A DNA stretch of 64,000 nucleotides from Bugulina stolonifera (taxonomy: Eukaryota > Bryozoa > Gymnolaemata > Cheilostomatida > Bugulidae). This document shows, piece after piece, positions 33,300 to 44,949 of the stretch (the stretch's first letter is position 1; each line of letters begins with the position of its first letter). Made by a program: the position numbers and the translations under genes. Under the pieces are notes generated by a model, which was given only the letters and a program-made list of their open reading frames with translations, made no database searches and had not been told where the DNA came from. The DNA is taken from contig OW285191.1 in NCBI GenBank assembly GCA_935421135.1, forward strand, positions 1,860,001 to 1,924,000. Reading direction: 5' to 3'.

Positions 33300-33480
33300 A
33301 GTAAACGAACAGTGCATCATAACCCTTGTATATATATATATATATATATATATACATACAACTACTTGATTATGGGGCTTTTATGAATTCCTGAGTTAAG
33401 TGGTATCGTATATTCCTAACCTGTGGGTTCATTATATATTATATATATTATATATAATAAGCCCCATTACTTGTGAAATC
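33300..33480 (+). repeat. Outer end of the right PolB element or adjoining repeat
   Basis: CAGTGCATCATAACCCTTGT followed by a (TA)n run and ATTATGGGGCTTTTATGAAT. The same sequence occurs inverted at 55484-55545, and the ATTATGGGGCTTT core recurs in the 81-bp satellite at 45-46 kb. It may be the terminal segment of the PolB element on its polymerase side. Confidence 0.5.
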
Positions 33481-34420
33481 TTTACACAAAAAGAAACTTC
33501 AAAGAGCAGACAACTTGAAATGTTAATATACTTTTACCACCAATTACATCATGCAATAATTGGGTTCCTTATAAAGTAATTTATATTTTTCATTGAAACG
33601 CTCAATTTTCAAGGATTAGGTGGAATGAGTTAAATTGACAATCATGGCTCATCTCCTTGCTTTTACAATTCTGTGACAATGTAAATTATTTCACTTTCAT
33701 TCAGATTGGCTTGCCATATTATGGCCTCAGATTATCAATTATAATTATCTCGCTTAGAAACGCAAGAAAGAATCAACCAAGACCAAATTGAGATGCCCTT
33801 ACTTGGTAGTGGAAATTTGGTTGGATACTCTTCCCAATTAGTTTAACACATGTACAGGTACCGTACAATGGATAAACATTTTTTTCCAGTATCCTTTTTG
33901 ATGTGCACAACCTAGCTACTATAGCAGAGAATTGTGTAATAGCTATATTTGTTTTTATTCTCCTTATAACCAAAGTATTGTGTTTTTTATGAGTGTGATA
34001 TAAGCATGTCAAAGAAAGCTACTTTACAACATGATCCTTAAATTTATCTTCCAAGATATTTTATTTTGAATAAGGTGTGCCTATAGTTTAGTGATACTTT
34101 GTTATACAATTTCTTTGTTGTAATTTGCTAGATAAACTGTATCTTTTTACGTACATGTATTCCCCATCATTGTAATAAAACACCACAAATTCATTTTATT
34201 ATAACCTGTTATATTTTGAGTCAAACACGTTTAAACAATTGTAATATCTAGCACAAAACTATTGTTTGAACTACTTTGTTTTGAAGGACCACACAATCTA
34301 TGTGCAAAAAATAAAAAAGAAGTTATAAAGACAGCAAAATTAATTAGAAATGAAATACATTATTACAGTATTACTTGAACCATATAACTGCATTCACAAA
34401 TAGAATAAAAAATAATTCAC
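33481..34420. other. AT-rich DNA, no gene seen
   Basis: No coding frame, RNA gene or clear repeat beyond the adjoining TA-rich stretch. It is the presumed 3' flank of the minus-strand gene ending at 34421. Confidence 0.4.
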
Positions 34421-37400
34421 TTAACAATATAATCCAGTCATGAAGTCAGTTACAGCATCCACCAGTTTCCATTCAGCCTAAAATAATCAAAAGTTATGAG
34501 GAACCACACTGTACATGTACATGTACACATACATGTACACAAATAAATTGTCTAGATGCATAGGTACATTGTAGCTAGATAGATATTACTTATCCACATG
34601 TACATTTAGGTGCAATATAATCAAACTATGATGATTAAATTGCTTGAGCCAGCAACAGCACATCTCAATGTAACGGAAAATTATAAGATGCACTGTAGAT
34701 TCTACGATAAGCTTAGTTTCAACAAAAGAATAGATGAAAAATTGTTATTCCCCCATACTTTATAGGTTCTTAATCTATACTCTTCACAGTACTAGTCATC
34801 ACAATCAACAGATTTTAGTTTTTTGCAAGCATAAAATTGACCCTTTTCACACAACATATTGATAAACTTACATGTGCTTCTTCGGAAAGAATTGACCGAT
34901 AGGCCATTATGTTATGTCTTACGCTTCTTCTAATCACGTTTGTTTAATTTATCTAATTTCTTCTTTCCCTTATTTTCCGACATGGTGTCCATAGCTTCAA
35001 TAGAGCTTTGCGCTTTTCCTGCGTCCATAGGCGTTCTGTAACTGAAATTCATAACACATGTACATGTATATCGGGTATGAGTAGTGTACGGATGGTTGTA
35101 GCTGTTCAATGACACTCTCAGTTACAAAATACACAGATGCAGCCGCAAGGATGTGTGTTTTATTGCAATAAATGATAAGCACACAGATCACAGAGCGAAT
35201 TTTTTTAAAAGCACCAACACAACTACCAAATCACAGGAAATCCCTTTAATATGACTACTTGATGTATATGAGCAAGAGTAGTAGAGTGGAGAAAAGTGGA
35301 AAAGAGTGGAGAAAAGTGCTAGTCTCAATTTTTTTAAAATAAAGGAGGTGTACAGAGCTGTGGGGATTGCAGAGGTATTTAAGTTGTTGAGCCACACTAT
35401 GAAATTGTGAGAGAAGGTTGTGGAGAGTAGGTTGAGAGAACTAGTGGAGATTACCTAACCTCAGTATGGCTTCACGCAAAGAAGAAGTACAGTAGATGCT
35501 ATATTTGTCTGAAGGATCGTAATGGAGAAGTATAGAGAAAGACAAAGTGAACTCCATGTTTTGTGGGTTTAGAAAAGTCATACGACAGAGTACCAGGTGA
35601 ATAGATGTGGCGCCGTTTACGATCATCTGGTGTACTGGAGATGCATAGTGATAGTGATACGGGATATGCACAAGGGAGATATGGTATCGATAAGGAGTGC
35701 AGTGGGTATGATGGAATGCTTCAACATGAAAGTGGGTCTAGACCAAGACTTGACGCTAAGCCCATTCTTATTTGCAATATCGATGGATAGGCTAGCCAAT
35801 GAGGTAAGAGAGGAGCCCCCGGAACATGGTCTTTACACTGGGGAGGAGGGGAATGAGTAAGCAGAGCCAAAACAGAGAATTTGTGTTTCAATGGAGATTT
35901 AGGTGGAGGCACAATAAGAATACAGGGGGGGGGGGGGGTGAGTTGAGAAAAGTGAAAGAGTTTAGATATCATGAGTCTTGAACAGTACAAGAGAATGAGG
36001 AATGTGGAGGAGAAGTAATAAAAGAGAATAAAAGTTGGCTGGTGTTGATGGAAGAAAGTATCAGGCGTATTATGCGAACCCGAAGAGAACCTATAACACA
36101 GCAGTTTGACTAACAATCATATACGACATGGAGACTGCGACTCTGACCAGGAGGCTGAGATCCAGACGTCGGGATTACGCATGCTTAGGTTTGTATTGGG
36201 GTGACAGAACTTGATAGGATTAGGAATGAGTACATTCGGGGTATAGCAAAGGTACAGAATGTAGTACGATTGGGAAGCAAAGCCAGAGAGAGGAAATTGA
36301 GATTATAATATGAAGATTTGCTACGGAGAGATGGAAATTATCTGTGGAGGGGAGAGTATTGGACATGGAACTACCAGGAGTAAGAAGAAAGAGAAGAAAA
36401 GACATAAGAGAAGATTGCTCGACTTGGAAGATTTGGAAACAACAGGTGTTACGGAAAACGAGGCTAATAACAGAATTAAATGGGGGGGGGGAATCATCTG
36501 TTGTGGTGACCCTGAATAGGAAAAGCCAAAAGAAAGAAGAATATGAGCAAGAGAATTCTTTACTGAGTAAACTGCAATCATGAAAAAAGGTAGGACCTGA
36601 ACATATCCTACCGGGCCTGGTTGTCCTGGAAGGAGAGCAGCTTTTGACGGAGCTTTCTAATAAAATCTTAAGAAGTGAGACCATGCCAGAAAAGTGGCAA
36701 CAAAGTGTGTTGGTCTTAATTAATAAGAGCGAAGAGGGAAACCAGAGTGTGAAAACTATCTGGGTATCAAGCTATCTAGTCACACAAGAAGAATATGAGA
36801 AAGGGTGCTTGATGAAAGGATGGTGCAAAGTGTTATTGTCAACGACCAGTAGCTTGGCTTCATGCCAGGGAATGGTCTGCGGAACCTTGGTTTGCAAGAA
36901 ATACAAATGTAATGTAGATTACGTCATTGCACAAGATCGACTAAGATGCAGCAGCCTCATGTGAGAGAAGAGCAGTATATGTGTAAGAACAGTGTTACAG
37001 CAATTAGAAAAGTTATAGGAAAAATGGTTTCTTTCTTTTTGGGAGTAGGTTTACAATGTACATCATGGATCAGCATTGATTCTCTTTTCATTCGCATGAC
37101 TACCCTTACTGAACAACCGATCAAAGAAGCACTGTGAACAATGTTGTTCGCTTATGAAGTAGGGCTGTGTGAGAAAACCAGAGAAAATTTACTTAATGAC
37201 CCTGAGAATTGAAGAGGATAACTAAAGAAAGGTATGAGTATATATATGCAGAATCAGGCCAGTATGTGCTTCAAAGACAAAAGAGACCCAGAAAAAATGT
37301 TGCTGGAAGGAGTGGAGTTGCCTAAAGTAGAAAATGTCAAATACCTGGGTTGTCTACAACGAAGTGATGAAAACTTTAATAGAAGAATAAAAACAAAGAG

Positions 37401-40400
37401 TTAGCCTAGTGGAAATCATGGAAGAAAGTTTCAGGAGTATTGTGAGAAAGAAGAATAGCATCGAAACTCAAGGGAAAGATTTACCAAGTTGCTGTGAGAC
37501 CATCTATGATGTATGGGCTAGTGTATTGGGAGCTAGGTAAGAGCACTAAGGCTAAGGGGATAGGTAATATTATAAGGATAGCTTGAAGATAGCTGAGAGA
37601 TAGCTGGAGACTTAAGAAGGGGACACTTTATGGTTGAGAGTGAATGAGAGAGGTAGAGGAGACAGACTAACAGTACAGAGGAAAGATATATTAAACTGGT
37701 GAGTACAGGCATTACATGGTGTCAGAAGTGGGATCATTGAATAATACACAGGTTACAGTAGAACACAGAAAGGTGGGATAAGTTATAGATCTGTACCTAG
37801 ACAAGTCATAGGCCTGATAGGAAATTTTCCCAGCGTTTAATTCAAATTAAAGTAAAGGGTTTTAAGTTCAGGTAATATAAACATGGCTACAAGAGGAGAT
37901 AAACATAGTGCAAGGGATGGGTTATCAGTAGAGGATTGGCAGAAGTTTATCAAACGTTTTGAGATACAAATGGCATTTCATGACTTCAAGACAACTGGGG
38001 CAGCAGATGAACCAGCCAAGGTAACTATAATAGAACACAAGAAGGGCTGTATGCTACTTGATAGATTAGGGGAACAGGGGTTTGAGATATACAATGAATG
38101 GAATATAGCGGTTAATGAAGTAAGGTACACAGACATCAAACAATGATTTGATGAACACTTTAAGGGGAAGGGGTATGCGGTTAGGAACATGGACAGCTTT
38201 TTCACCTGTAGGCAGAGGGGGGATGAGGATTTCACAGGGTACATCGCTAGGCTTAATACGATAGTTAAAGGGTGTGAGCTAGGGGCACTAGAAAATAAAT
38301 TAATTCTGCATAGGGCTTTAGCGGGGACCACAAACGACGCAGTTAGGGTACAAGTGTTGAATGAAATGGCCAAAGGGGATGGGGGAATAGACTATGGGGC
38401 AATGATAAAGCTAGGAAAGGACATTGAAACAGCCATGAAGAATGCGGATTACATGAGGAATCCCGGTACGAGCCCAAATGATCCAGAGGAGGAGTGGGTA
38501 GGCATTCATAGGGAGGGACAAGGGCTTAGGCGCAGAGAGGATGAGAGACACCAAGCAGGCTCTCCACCTAGACCACAAAGACAACCCTTTAGGAGGGTTA
38601 GCCCAAAGAGGAGTCAGGACATGACATGCTACAATTGTGGGAAGCTAGGGCACTTCACTAGGGAATGTAGAAAAAGGGGGAACGATGCCTGTTTCAAATG
38701 TGGAGGTAGAGGACATTACGCTAGAGAATGCAGGGAATCTCAGAGAACTAAGCAGGGGCAGGATAAAACAAAATATATGGGGCCTCCAGGAAGGGAGTTA
38801 AAATGCTACAAGTGCGAGGGCAAAGGGCACATGTCACGAGAATGTCCTTCAAAAATCCCTAGGGCTAGGGAAGTAAGGGAAGTGGACAGTGATTCAGACT
38901 CAGTATGACTATTCGTGGGAAAATGTGGGACTGATATTAAGGACGACGATGAATTCGAACATGATTTACAGGTAAATGGAAAAATAATAAGGTTTTTGGA
39001 TGACACAGGTGCTGACATATCTGTACTAACAGTAGGGTCAGCGAAAAGTTTAGGGTTGAGGCTAGAAAATTCAAAGAAGAGGGTGAGGGGAGCAGGAAAT
39101 AATAGGTTGAAGGTGGTGGGAGAGGTAGAAGTAGAATTGAGAAATGGGGGTAGGGCAGTTAAAACAAAGGTTCACGTTATCGAAGGGGCTACCAGGAACC
39201 TAGTCGGTAGGAAGGAAATTAGGAAGTTGAATTTGCTAGCAGAAGTGAATAGGATCACACTGAGGGATGTCGAAAAAGGATTCTCATCACTTTTTAAGGG
39301 CTTGGGTAAGATGCCGGTAAAATATAAAATTGATTTGAAAGAAGGGGCAAGACCATTTCGTTTGGACGTCCCACGAAAGGTGGCGGCAGGACTAGAGAAA
39401 CAGGTTAAGGCAGAACTACAGAGAATGGTAAAGGAGGGAGTTATTACTCAAGTAGACAGGCCAACAGATTGGTGTGCTGGGTTAGTTTGCGCTCCAAAGA
39501 AAAATGGGAAGGTTAGGTTGTGTGTGGACCTGTCACAGCTAAATAAACATGTGAGAAGAGAAGTGTTCCCATTGCCCAACACAGATGTGACATTAGCAAA
39601 ATTAACCAAATCAAGGGTTTTTAGTAAAATGGATGCCAATTCAGGGTTCTGGCAAACCGAGTTAGATGGGAGATCGAGGGAACTAACAACATTCATAACA
39701 CCCTTTGGGAGATATTACTTTAATAGGCTGCCATTTGGGATATCGTCGGTACCAGAGTTTTACCAGCGACAGGTATTGAGGGTATTGGAGGGGTTGCAAG
39801 GTGTGATATGTCAGATGGATGACATTTTGGTTCATGGTAAGGATGCTAGGGAACACGATGCGAGGCTTAGGGCAGTACTGAGTAGGCTAAGAGAGGCTGG
39901 AATAACACTTAATAAGGAAAAATGTGAGTTTGGGGTGGAGAAAGTGAAATTTCTGGGACACATAATAGATGGGATGGGAATACATGCCGACCCAGAAAAA
40001 GTAGAGGCAATACACCGGCTACCACAGCCGAAAAATGTCAAAGAGGTGAAAAGCTTTCTGGGGATGGTAGGATACTTGGGGAGATTCAATGATAGGCTGT
40101 CAGAATTACCAAAACCACTGAGGGAGTTGTTGAAAAAGAGAAATAGCTTTGTGTGGGGAGAGGCACAACAGAAAGCTTTCCAGGGAATTAAGGAGCATGT
40201 GGCAGAGGCCTCAGTATTAGCTAAATTTGACCTAAACAAAAAGACAAAAGTAACAGCTGATGCCAGCTCATTTGGGTTAGGGGGAGCATTACTGCAGTGG
40301 GAAGATGGTTCATGGAAGCCAATAGCATACGCATCAAGGGCGATGTCTGATATGGAGGGTAGATATGCTCAGATAGAGAAAGAGGCTTTAGCATTGGTGT

Positions 40401-43400
40401 GGGCTTGTGAAAAGTTTGAATATTACCTGGTGGGTAGGGAATTTCTACTTGAAACAGATCATAGGTCATTGGTAGAATTACTAGGGGAAGCTGATCTGGC
40501 GCAGCTGCCATTGCGGGTTTAACGGTTCAAACTAAGGATGATGAGGTTCCAATATAGGGTGATACACACACCGGGTAGTGAAATGTACATAGCCGATTGC
40601 TTATCTAGAAAACCGGTAGGGGGGTTTTCTGAACGGGACAGAAAACTAGAGCTCCGAACCACGGCTCACATTAGGTATTTAGTGGAGGGTACTGCTTTAC
40701 TAGGTAAGGAACTAGAGGACTTGAGGGTTGAGACACAAAGGGACCAAACATTACAAGAGGTAATGAAGTACATGGGAGAGGGGTGGCCTAAGAATCACAG
40801 TATGAGGGAGGAAGTAAAACAGTTTTTCTTGGTGCGTGAAGTTTTATCACAGTACAATGGGTTAATATTAAAAGGTGATCAGATAGTCATACCCAGGGGC
40901 GAGAGGAGTAAAACCTTAGATAAGATACATGAGGGTCACCAAGGGGAGGAAAAGTGCAAGAGGAGGGCCTCAGAGTCAGTGTGGTGGCCAGGGATAATAC
41001 CAGAGATAAGGGAAAAAGTGAAAAAATGTGAAATATGTGCAAAGAATAGGGAGTTGGTTAACCAACCGCTAAGGGTATCAGGATTACCAGGGGGACCATG
41101 GGAGGAATTGGGAGCAGACCTGTTTCAGTTTGAAGGGGTAAACTTTATTGTGGTAGTCGATTATTATTCCAGATGGATTGAGGTAATGGGAATAGGGGGG
41201 CAAACTGCGGGAGAGGTAATTGAAAAGTTAAAGATAATGTTTGCTAGGTTTGGGCATCCAATACGGCTAAGGACAGACAATGGCCCCTGTTTTAGCTCTA
41301 GGGAGTTTAGGGGTTATACAGAGCAAGTGGGAATTGCGCATGAAACCAGTAGTCCGCTATATCCACAGAGCAATGGGGCAGCGGAAAGGGCGGTGCAAAC
41401 TGTTAAGGGGCTGTGGAGAAAAAACCAGGACAGGGTAGGAGCATTGGCTGTGTATAGGGACACACCGTTGGAGTCCGGTTATAGTACAGCCCAATTGCTG
41501 TTTGGAAGGTCGATAAGGGTGGGTCTGTCAAGGATAGCCCAGAGGGAAGTCGACCATGAGAAGTTTAGAGCTAAAGATAAGGGACTGAAACTGAGGATGG
41601 AGGCAAATTATAATGATAGGAGGAGGGTAAGAAACTTGGGTGATTTGGCAGTAGGTGATAAAGTCTGGGTAAAAACTTCTAATCAGGATTATGGACGAGA
41701 GGCTAGGGTAATTGGCAGGGCCGAGGAACTGGACAGTTATTTAGTGCGAGTAGATGGAGCAGTTGTTAGGAGAAATAGAAAACACTTGGTACTAATGCCA
41801 GTAAGTGACAGTGAAACAGAAGGTGGCTCTGAAACAGAAAGTGATTTAGGAGGAGAGGAAAACCAGGAAGGGGAAGAAGTGAATATAGAACCAGAACAGG
41901 ATGCTAGGATCAGGGGTAAGTCCATAGCAGAAGGACATGAAGTTGCTCAAGGGACAGACAGACAAAATGAACCAAGGGAGCAGAGACAGGCCGGAGTAGT
42001 GACAAGATCAGGGAGGGTGAGTAGGCCCAACCCTAAGTACAGAGACTGCGTAGTATATAAATAAATGGGTACGGGGCTAAGGAAAGAAGAATAAAGAGGC
42101 GGGGGTAGGCAAAGGTAGTCACCGGAATGCAAAGCATACATAGGCACTAGGTAACTCGCTGAGACAACAGAAAAGGGGAAAAAGAAAGGGGAATGTATTG
42201 GGAGCTAGGTAAGAGCACTAAGGCTAAGGGGATAGGTAAGATTATAAGGATAGCTTGGAGATAGCTGAGAGATAGCTGGAGACTTAAGAAGGGGACACTT
42301 TATGGTTGAGAGTGAATGAGAGAGGTAGAGGAGACAGACTAACAGTACAGAGGAAAGATATATTAAGCTGGTGAGTACAGGCATTACAGGCTAGAACACT
42401 AGCAACCACCATGAGGCAAGTAGAGGAGTTGGAAACAACAGAAATGAAGACGCACTGAAAGTAACACGATTAGAAAAAATCTGAAATGAAAGAATAAGAG
42501 GACTGGCTCACATTTAAAATATGTCATGAAAAGTGAATATGAGAGGCGATACTCGGTCGGATCATGTGTGAGGAAAGAGAAGCACTATTTATGAGAGAAT
42601 ATGCTTGAATTGGCATAATATCGGTATATATTATAGACCTATGCACCTATTATAAACATCACCTTTCACTTACTTGGTAAAAAATCTGCTTCCAAGAATA
42701 TTTCCGAATATGGGCAACTTCATCATCATCAGCCTTCAGGAATGGAACTCCATTCGTCTGATCTTCATGCTATTTTGAAATAATAAAACTTTTGTAAGCA
42801 GTGGGAAAATATACATGTAGTAGTTCAATGCACTTAGAACAAGTTTATACTGAAATAAAAAAGAAGTTATAAACTCTTTAAAATACAAGTTTATGAAAGT
42901 AATAATATACATTGAAATGCGTGGCATCTCACAAACTACACTTAAGACTATAGAGAAAACTAATGCAAATACAAATATCTTATCTCTATGTATAATAACA
43001 TACATGCATCAGGTATTTGCCCTTGGAATTCTGTTTTATTGTGCCGGGTTCTGGAAAAGCTCAAACAATGCTTAGAGAGACAAACAAATGATAGTAATCC
43101 TATTGCAGACGGTTCGTAAAATTGAAGGGCAAAAATTGGAATAGTTTCCAATAAGGATTATTTTACTTGAAAGTTGCACTGGCTCAAACTATATAAAATT
43201 TCGTTTTTTGATGTTTTTCAGTCATGCAGAACAGATCAAGCTCAGAATTGAGCCTTACTACAACAACATTATTTAGTAGATTCAAATTAGTTAAATCGGG
43301 ATTTGAAGCACAAGTCACTAATTGGCATCGGTGGTTTGGTTATTGAGATCGACATGTAGAACTAATTATCTAAATCGACTGGCTGTCAAAAGTTGACAGT

Positions 43401-43962
43401 AATTAACTTTTCAATAGGGTCATTGCACCTTGTCTGCTGGCCAGTTGTCCCTCACACTCTCATGTAGCATTGTAATATTTTACTTATCCAGTACTTCTCG
43501 TGTAGTTCTTTAACTCGACCTTCAAGTACAAGACCACTGTTCCTTTAAAAGCCCAACTTGACCATCTCTGAAAGTATAACAGTAAATCTGGATATCCAAA
43601 CACCAATAAGGTACTTGCAAGCTACTTTGACACAAGCTATGTTGAATATAACTTTTGTCAAGGTACCAAATTTTCCTAATACATGTAGCATTCAGGAAAC
43701 CAAAATGGAAACCATTTTCCCTGGAATCAGCATTTAACCATTCAAAATTTCAACAAAATTCTAACAAGATAAATTCTTATTGGTTGGTTCATGACAGTAG
43801 TGTTTGATTTTTTTCAATCATGACCAATATACACAACAAATTCATGATGGATCATATCTTACCATGATTGCCAGGAAAATTTACCACTTCAGCTATGTAG
43901 TAGCCTTGTTCATAATATTTAGCCAAACAGAATGATCCAATTCCTCCCTCCAACAATACAAG
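34421..43962 (-). CDS. 3' part of an unidentified host gene (three exons)
   Basis: Three phase-compatible exons on the minus strand: 43962-43863 (acceptor TTGCAG, donor GTAAGA, contains LVLLEGGIGSFCLAKYYEQG), 42762-42674 (contains NGVPFLKADDDEVAHIRKY, donor GTAAGT) and 34477-34421 (AEWKLVDAVTDFMTGLYC then TAA). Joined, they give an open frame of 82 codons including the stop. The family is not recognised. The 8.2 kb last intron contains a decayed LINE and a complete LTR retrotransposon. A possible upstream exon at 46849-46810 (IVVIDEIEQADN) does not join directly in phase, so at least one exon is missing from the model. The 42762 acceptor (GAAG) was chosen because the earlier AG at 42770 brings in a stop. 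Confidence 0.5.
34930..35050 (-). other. Possible small terminal exon
   Basis: An AATTTCAG acceptor near 35046 is followed by an open frame containing MSENKGKKKLDKLNKRD and TAG at 34932-34930. It may be a terminal exon or an isolated short frame; nothing upstream was joined to it. Confidence 0.25.
35395..37515 (+). pseudogene. Decayed LINE reverse transcriptase, 5' piece
   Basis: Fragments in shifting frames resemble a LINE reverse transcriptase: DLEKSYDRVPG-like text near 35560 (several frames), LSPFLFAISMDRLANEV at about 35753-35805, then older pieces with SETMPEKWQQSVLVLI at about 36670 and NVKYLGCLQ-like text near 37340. Many stops and frameshifts. G-runs at 35923-35938 and 36482-36490 interrupt it. 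It is split by the LTR retrotransposon at 37522. Confidence 0.6.
37522..37716 (+). repeat. Left LTR of retrotransposon A
   Basis: 195 bp, TG...CA ends, GGCTAG at 37516-37521 to its left. It differs from the right LTR at three positions (AATATT/AAGATT, CTTGAAG/CTTGGAG, TTAAAC/TTAAGC). Confidence 0.92.
37717..37734 (+). other. Primer binding site, tRNA-Leu
   Basis: TGGTGTCAGAAGTGGGAT directly abuts the left LTR and is complementary to the acceptor/T-arm 3' end plus CCA of a metazoan tRNA-Leu, from general knowledge of that tRNA. Confidence 0.8.
37883..38908 (+). pseudogene. gag: Gag of retrotransposon A with one internal TGA
   Basis: 341 codons from ATG at 37883 to TGA at 38906-38908, with one in-frame TGA at 38144-38146 (between TDIKQ and FDEHF) that looks like a nonsense mutation since its next base is T, not C. 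The N-terminal two thirds look like a capsid region; the C-terminal part is basic and has three CCHC zinc knuckles: CYNCGKLGHFTREC, CFKCGGRGHYAREC and CYKCEGKGHMSREC. It packages RNA and forms the particle by family analogy. Its natural stop is read in frame into pol through TGA-CTA. Confidence 0.88.
38906..38911 (+). promoter_or_regulatory. Gag-pol stop-codon readthrough signal TGACTA
   Basis: Gag ends in TGA, and pol continues in the same frame with CTA TTC GTG. UGA followed by CUA is a well-known efficient readthrough context in RNA viruses and some cellular genes. The shared frame and this context point to readthrough rather than frameshifting. Confidence 0.7.
38909..42064 (+). pseudogene. 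pol: Pol of retrotransposon A: protease, RT, RNase H, integrase
   Basis: In frame with gag. Protease has DTGADISVL near 38999. Reverse transcriptase spans about 39300-39900, with FSKMDANSGFWQ, LPFGISSVPEFYQ and catalytic QMDDILVHG. RNase H follows with TADASSFGLGGAL and EKEALALVWACEKFEYYL. A TAA at 40520-40522 (just after LPLRV) interrupts the frame, probably from CAA. The same frame resumes with the integrase: zinc-binding HEGHQG...CEICAKN near 40930-41040, core residues in ELGADLF, RTDNGPCF and NGAAERAV, and a C-terminal basic tail, ending at 42064. One stop therefore separates RT/RNase H from integrase. Otherwise the coding is intact, so this copy is a recent but mutated insertion. Confidence 0.9.
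42170..42193 (+). other. Polypurine tract of retrotransposon A
   Basis: An uninterrupted A/G run ending in AAAGGGGAA immediately before the right LTR; it primes plus-strand synthesis in this family. Confidence 0.8.
42194..42388 (+). repeat. Right LTR of retrotransposon A
   Basis: 195 bp, followed by GGCTAG (42389-42394), which duplicates the base string left of the element. Confidence 0.92.
42389..42620 (+). pseudogene. Decayed LINE, 3' piece
   Basis: Sequence continuing the interrupted LINE past the LTR element, with scrambled frames resembling the C-terminal end of LINE ORF2 (ARTLATTMRQVEELETTEMK). Many stops. Confidence 0.45.
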
Positions 43963-44661
43963 CTGCAACGACCATCAGTTCTAATTGAAAACATAATGAA
44001 AACAACTGTGTTTATGAAGAAAACTTACCACAAAAATCAACAGTAAATACATATATAAGGTATAAGGTGTAAAACGGAATGTAAATTAAACAATCCAATA
44101 GATAGCAGGCCGGTCACTTTTTATAAAACAGTGTTTGGAATTTGATTTGCCTTTGGTCTGTTTTACCGCATTTTAAAGTTAATAGATAATTGAACAGTGT
44201 GTTTGAATATAATAATTATTAATCAAGTTTATACATTTATCTACTAGATTAATCAAACCACTCTCTGATCAGTAATATATTTGTATAATCTACATGCACA
44301 AAGCATCTGGATGTATTATTTGTATCATAGTTTTATCTTAAATTTGCCAACACACAGAATATGCATAAGGAAAACATCAATATACACTTGTAAATTTTAT
44401 GCGGTATTGGCAACTTACATCTATCTGCGTAGAGCATGCGGCATGTTAACGGATCCAGGCAGGCTCAATCATCTTATTTCAGCTTCATTCAGGTTGGCCT
44501 GGAATTCTAAAGCAGATATTGTTTGCTACAGTAGACTATTACTTTCCTTAACATCTGATTTTCCTTTAGCACGTTTATATATCGCATAATATACTAGGTT
44601 GTGGACAGTTAGGTATAATAAGACTTCAAGTGTTACAACAAATAACATCATCATTATTGTT

Positions 44662-44733
44662 CTTCTCCTACAGCAGTATACAGCCTTTAAACATGAGTAC
44701 ACGTTTAAAGGCTGTATGCTGCTGTAGGAGAAG
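44662..44733. repeat. 31-bp-stem hairpin
   Basis: CTTCTCCTACAGCAGTATAC (start of the arm, 44662-44692) pairs with 44703-44733 around a 10-base loop, with one mismatch that would be a G-U pair in RNA. Too perfect for a typical microRNA precursor, but it could be a small palindromic insertion or a small-RNA source. Confidence 0.85.
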
Positions 44734-44949
44734 TTGATCTCAGTAATATATACATATAATATCTACATGCAATTCAATATTTATACTCACATTCAGTGTA
44801 GCAGTGGGCTCCACAAGACCTACTAACTTCTACTTATAATTACTAGTCTCCTAGAGTAACATGACAAAATTATTTGGTGAGTGCTTGCTACGTTGTGCTA
44901 AGCATTGCGTCTGACTTGATTTTAATAGGTGATACCATTATATAATATG

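Larger units (their letters stand above)
37522..42388 (+). mobile_element. Ty3/gypsy LTR retrotransposon A, nearly complete
   Basis: 195 bp LTRs at 37522-37716 and 42194-42388 begin TGTATTGGG and end GCATTACA. They differ at three positions by eye. A 6-bp duplication GGCTAG flanks the element. The primer site TGGTGTCAGAAGTGGGAT (37717-37734) matches the complement of a tRNA-Leu 3' end, and a purine tract (42170-42193) precedes the right LTR. Gag and pol are complete apart from two internal stops. It inserted into a decayed LINE inside a host intron, same orientation as that LINE. Confidence 0.92.

Noticed and set aside
1..33300. Classical Polinton/Maverick
   Set aside because: No integrase, packaging ATPase, protease or capsid genes are visible, and no Polinton-type terminal repeats were found; only the polymerase type is shared.
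33330..33355. TA run as regulatory element
   Set aside because: Simple (TA)n microsatellite.
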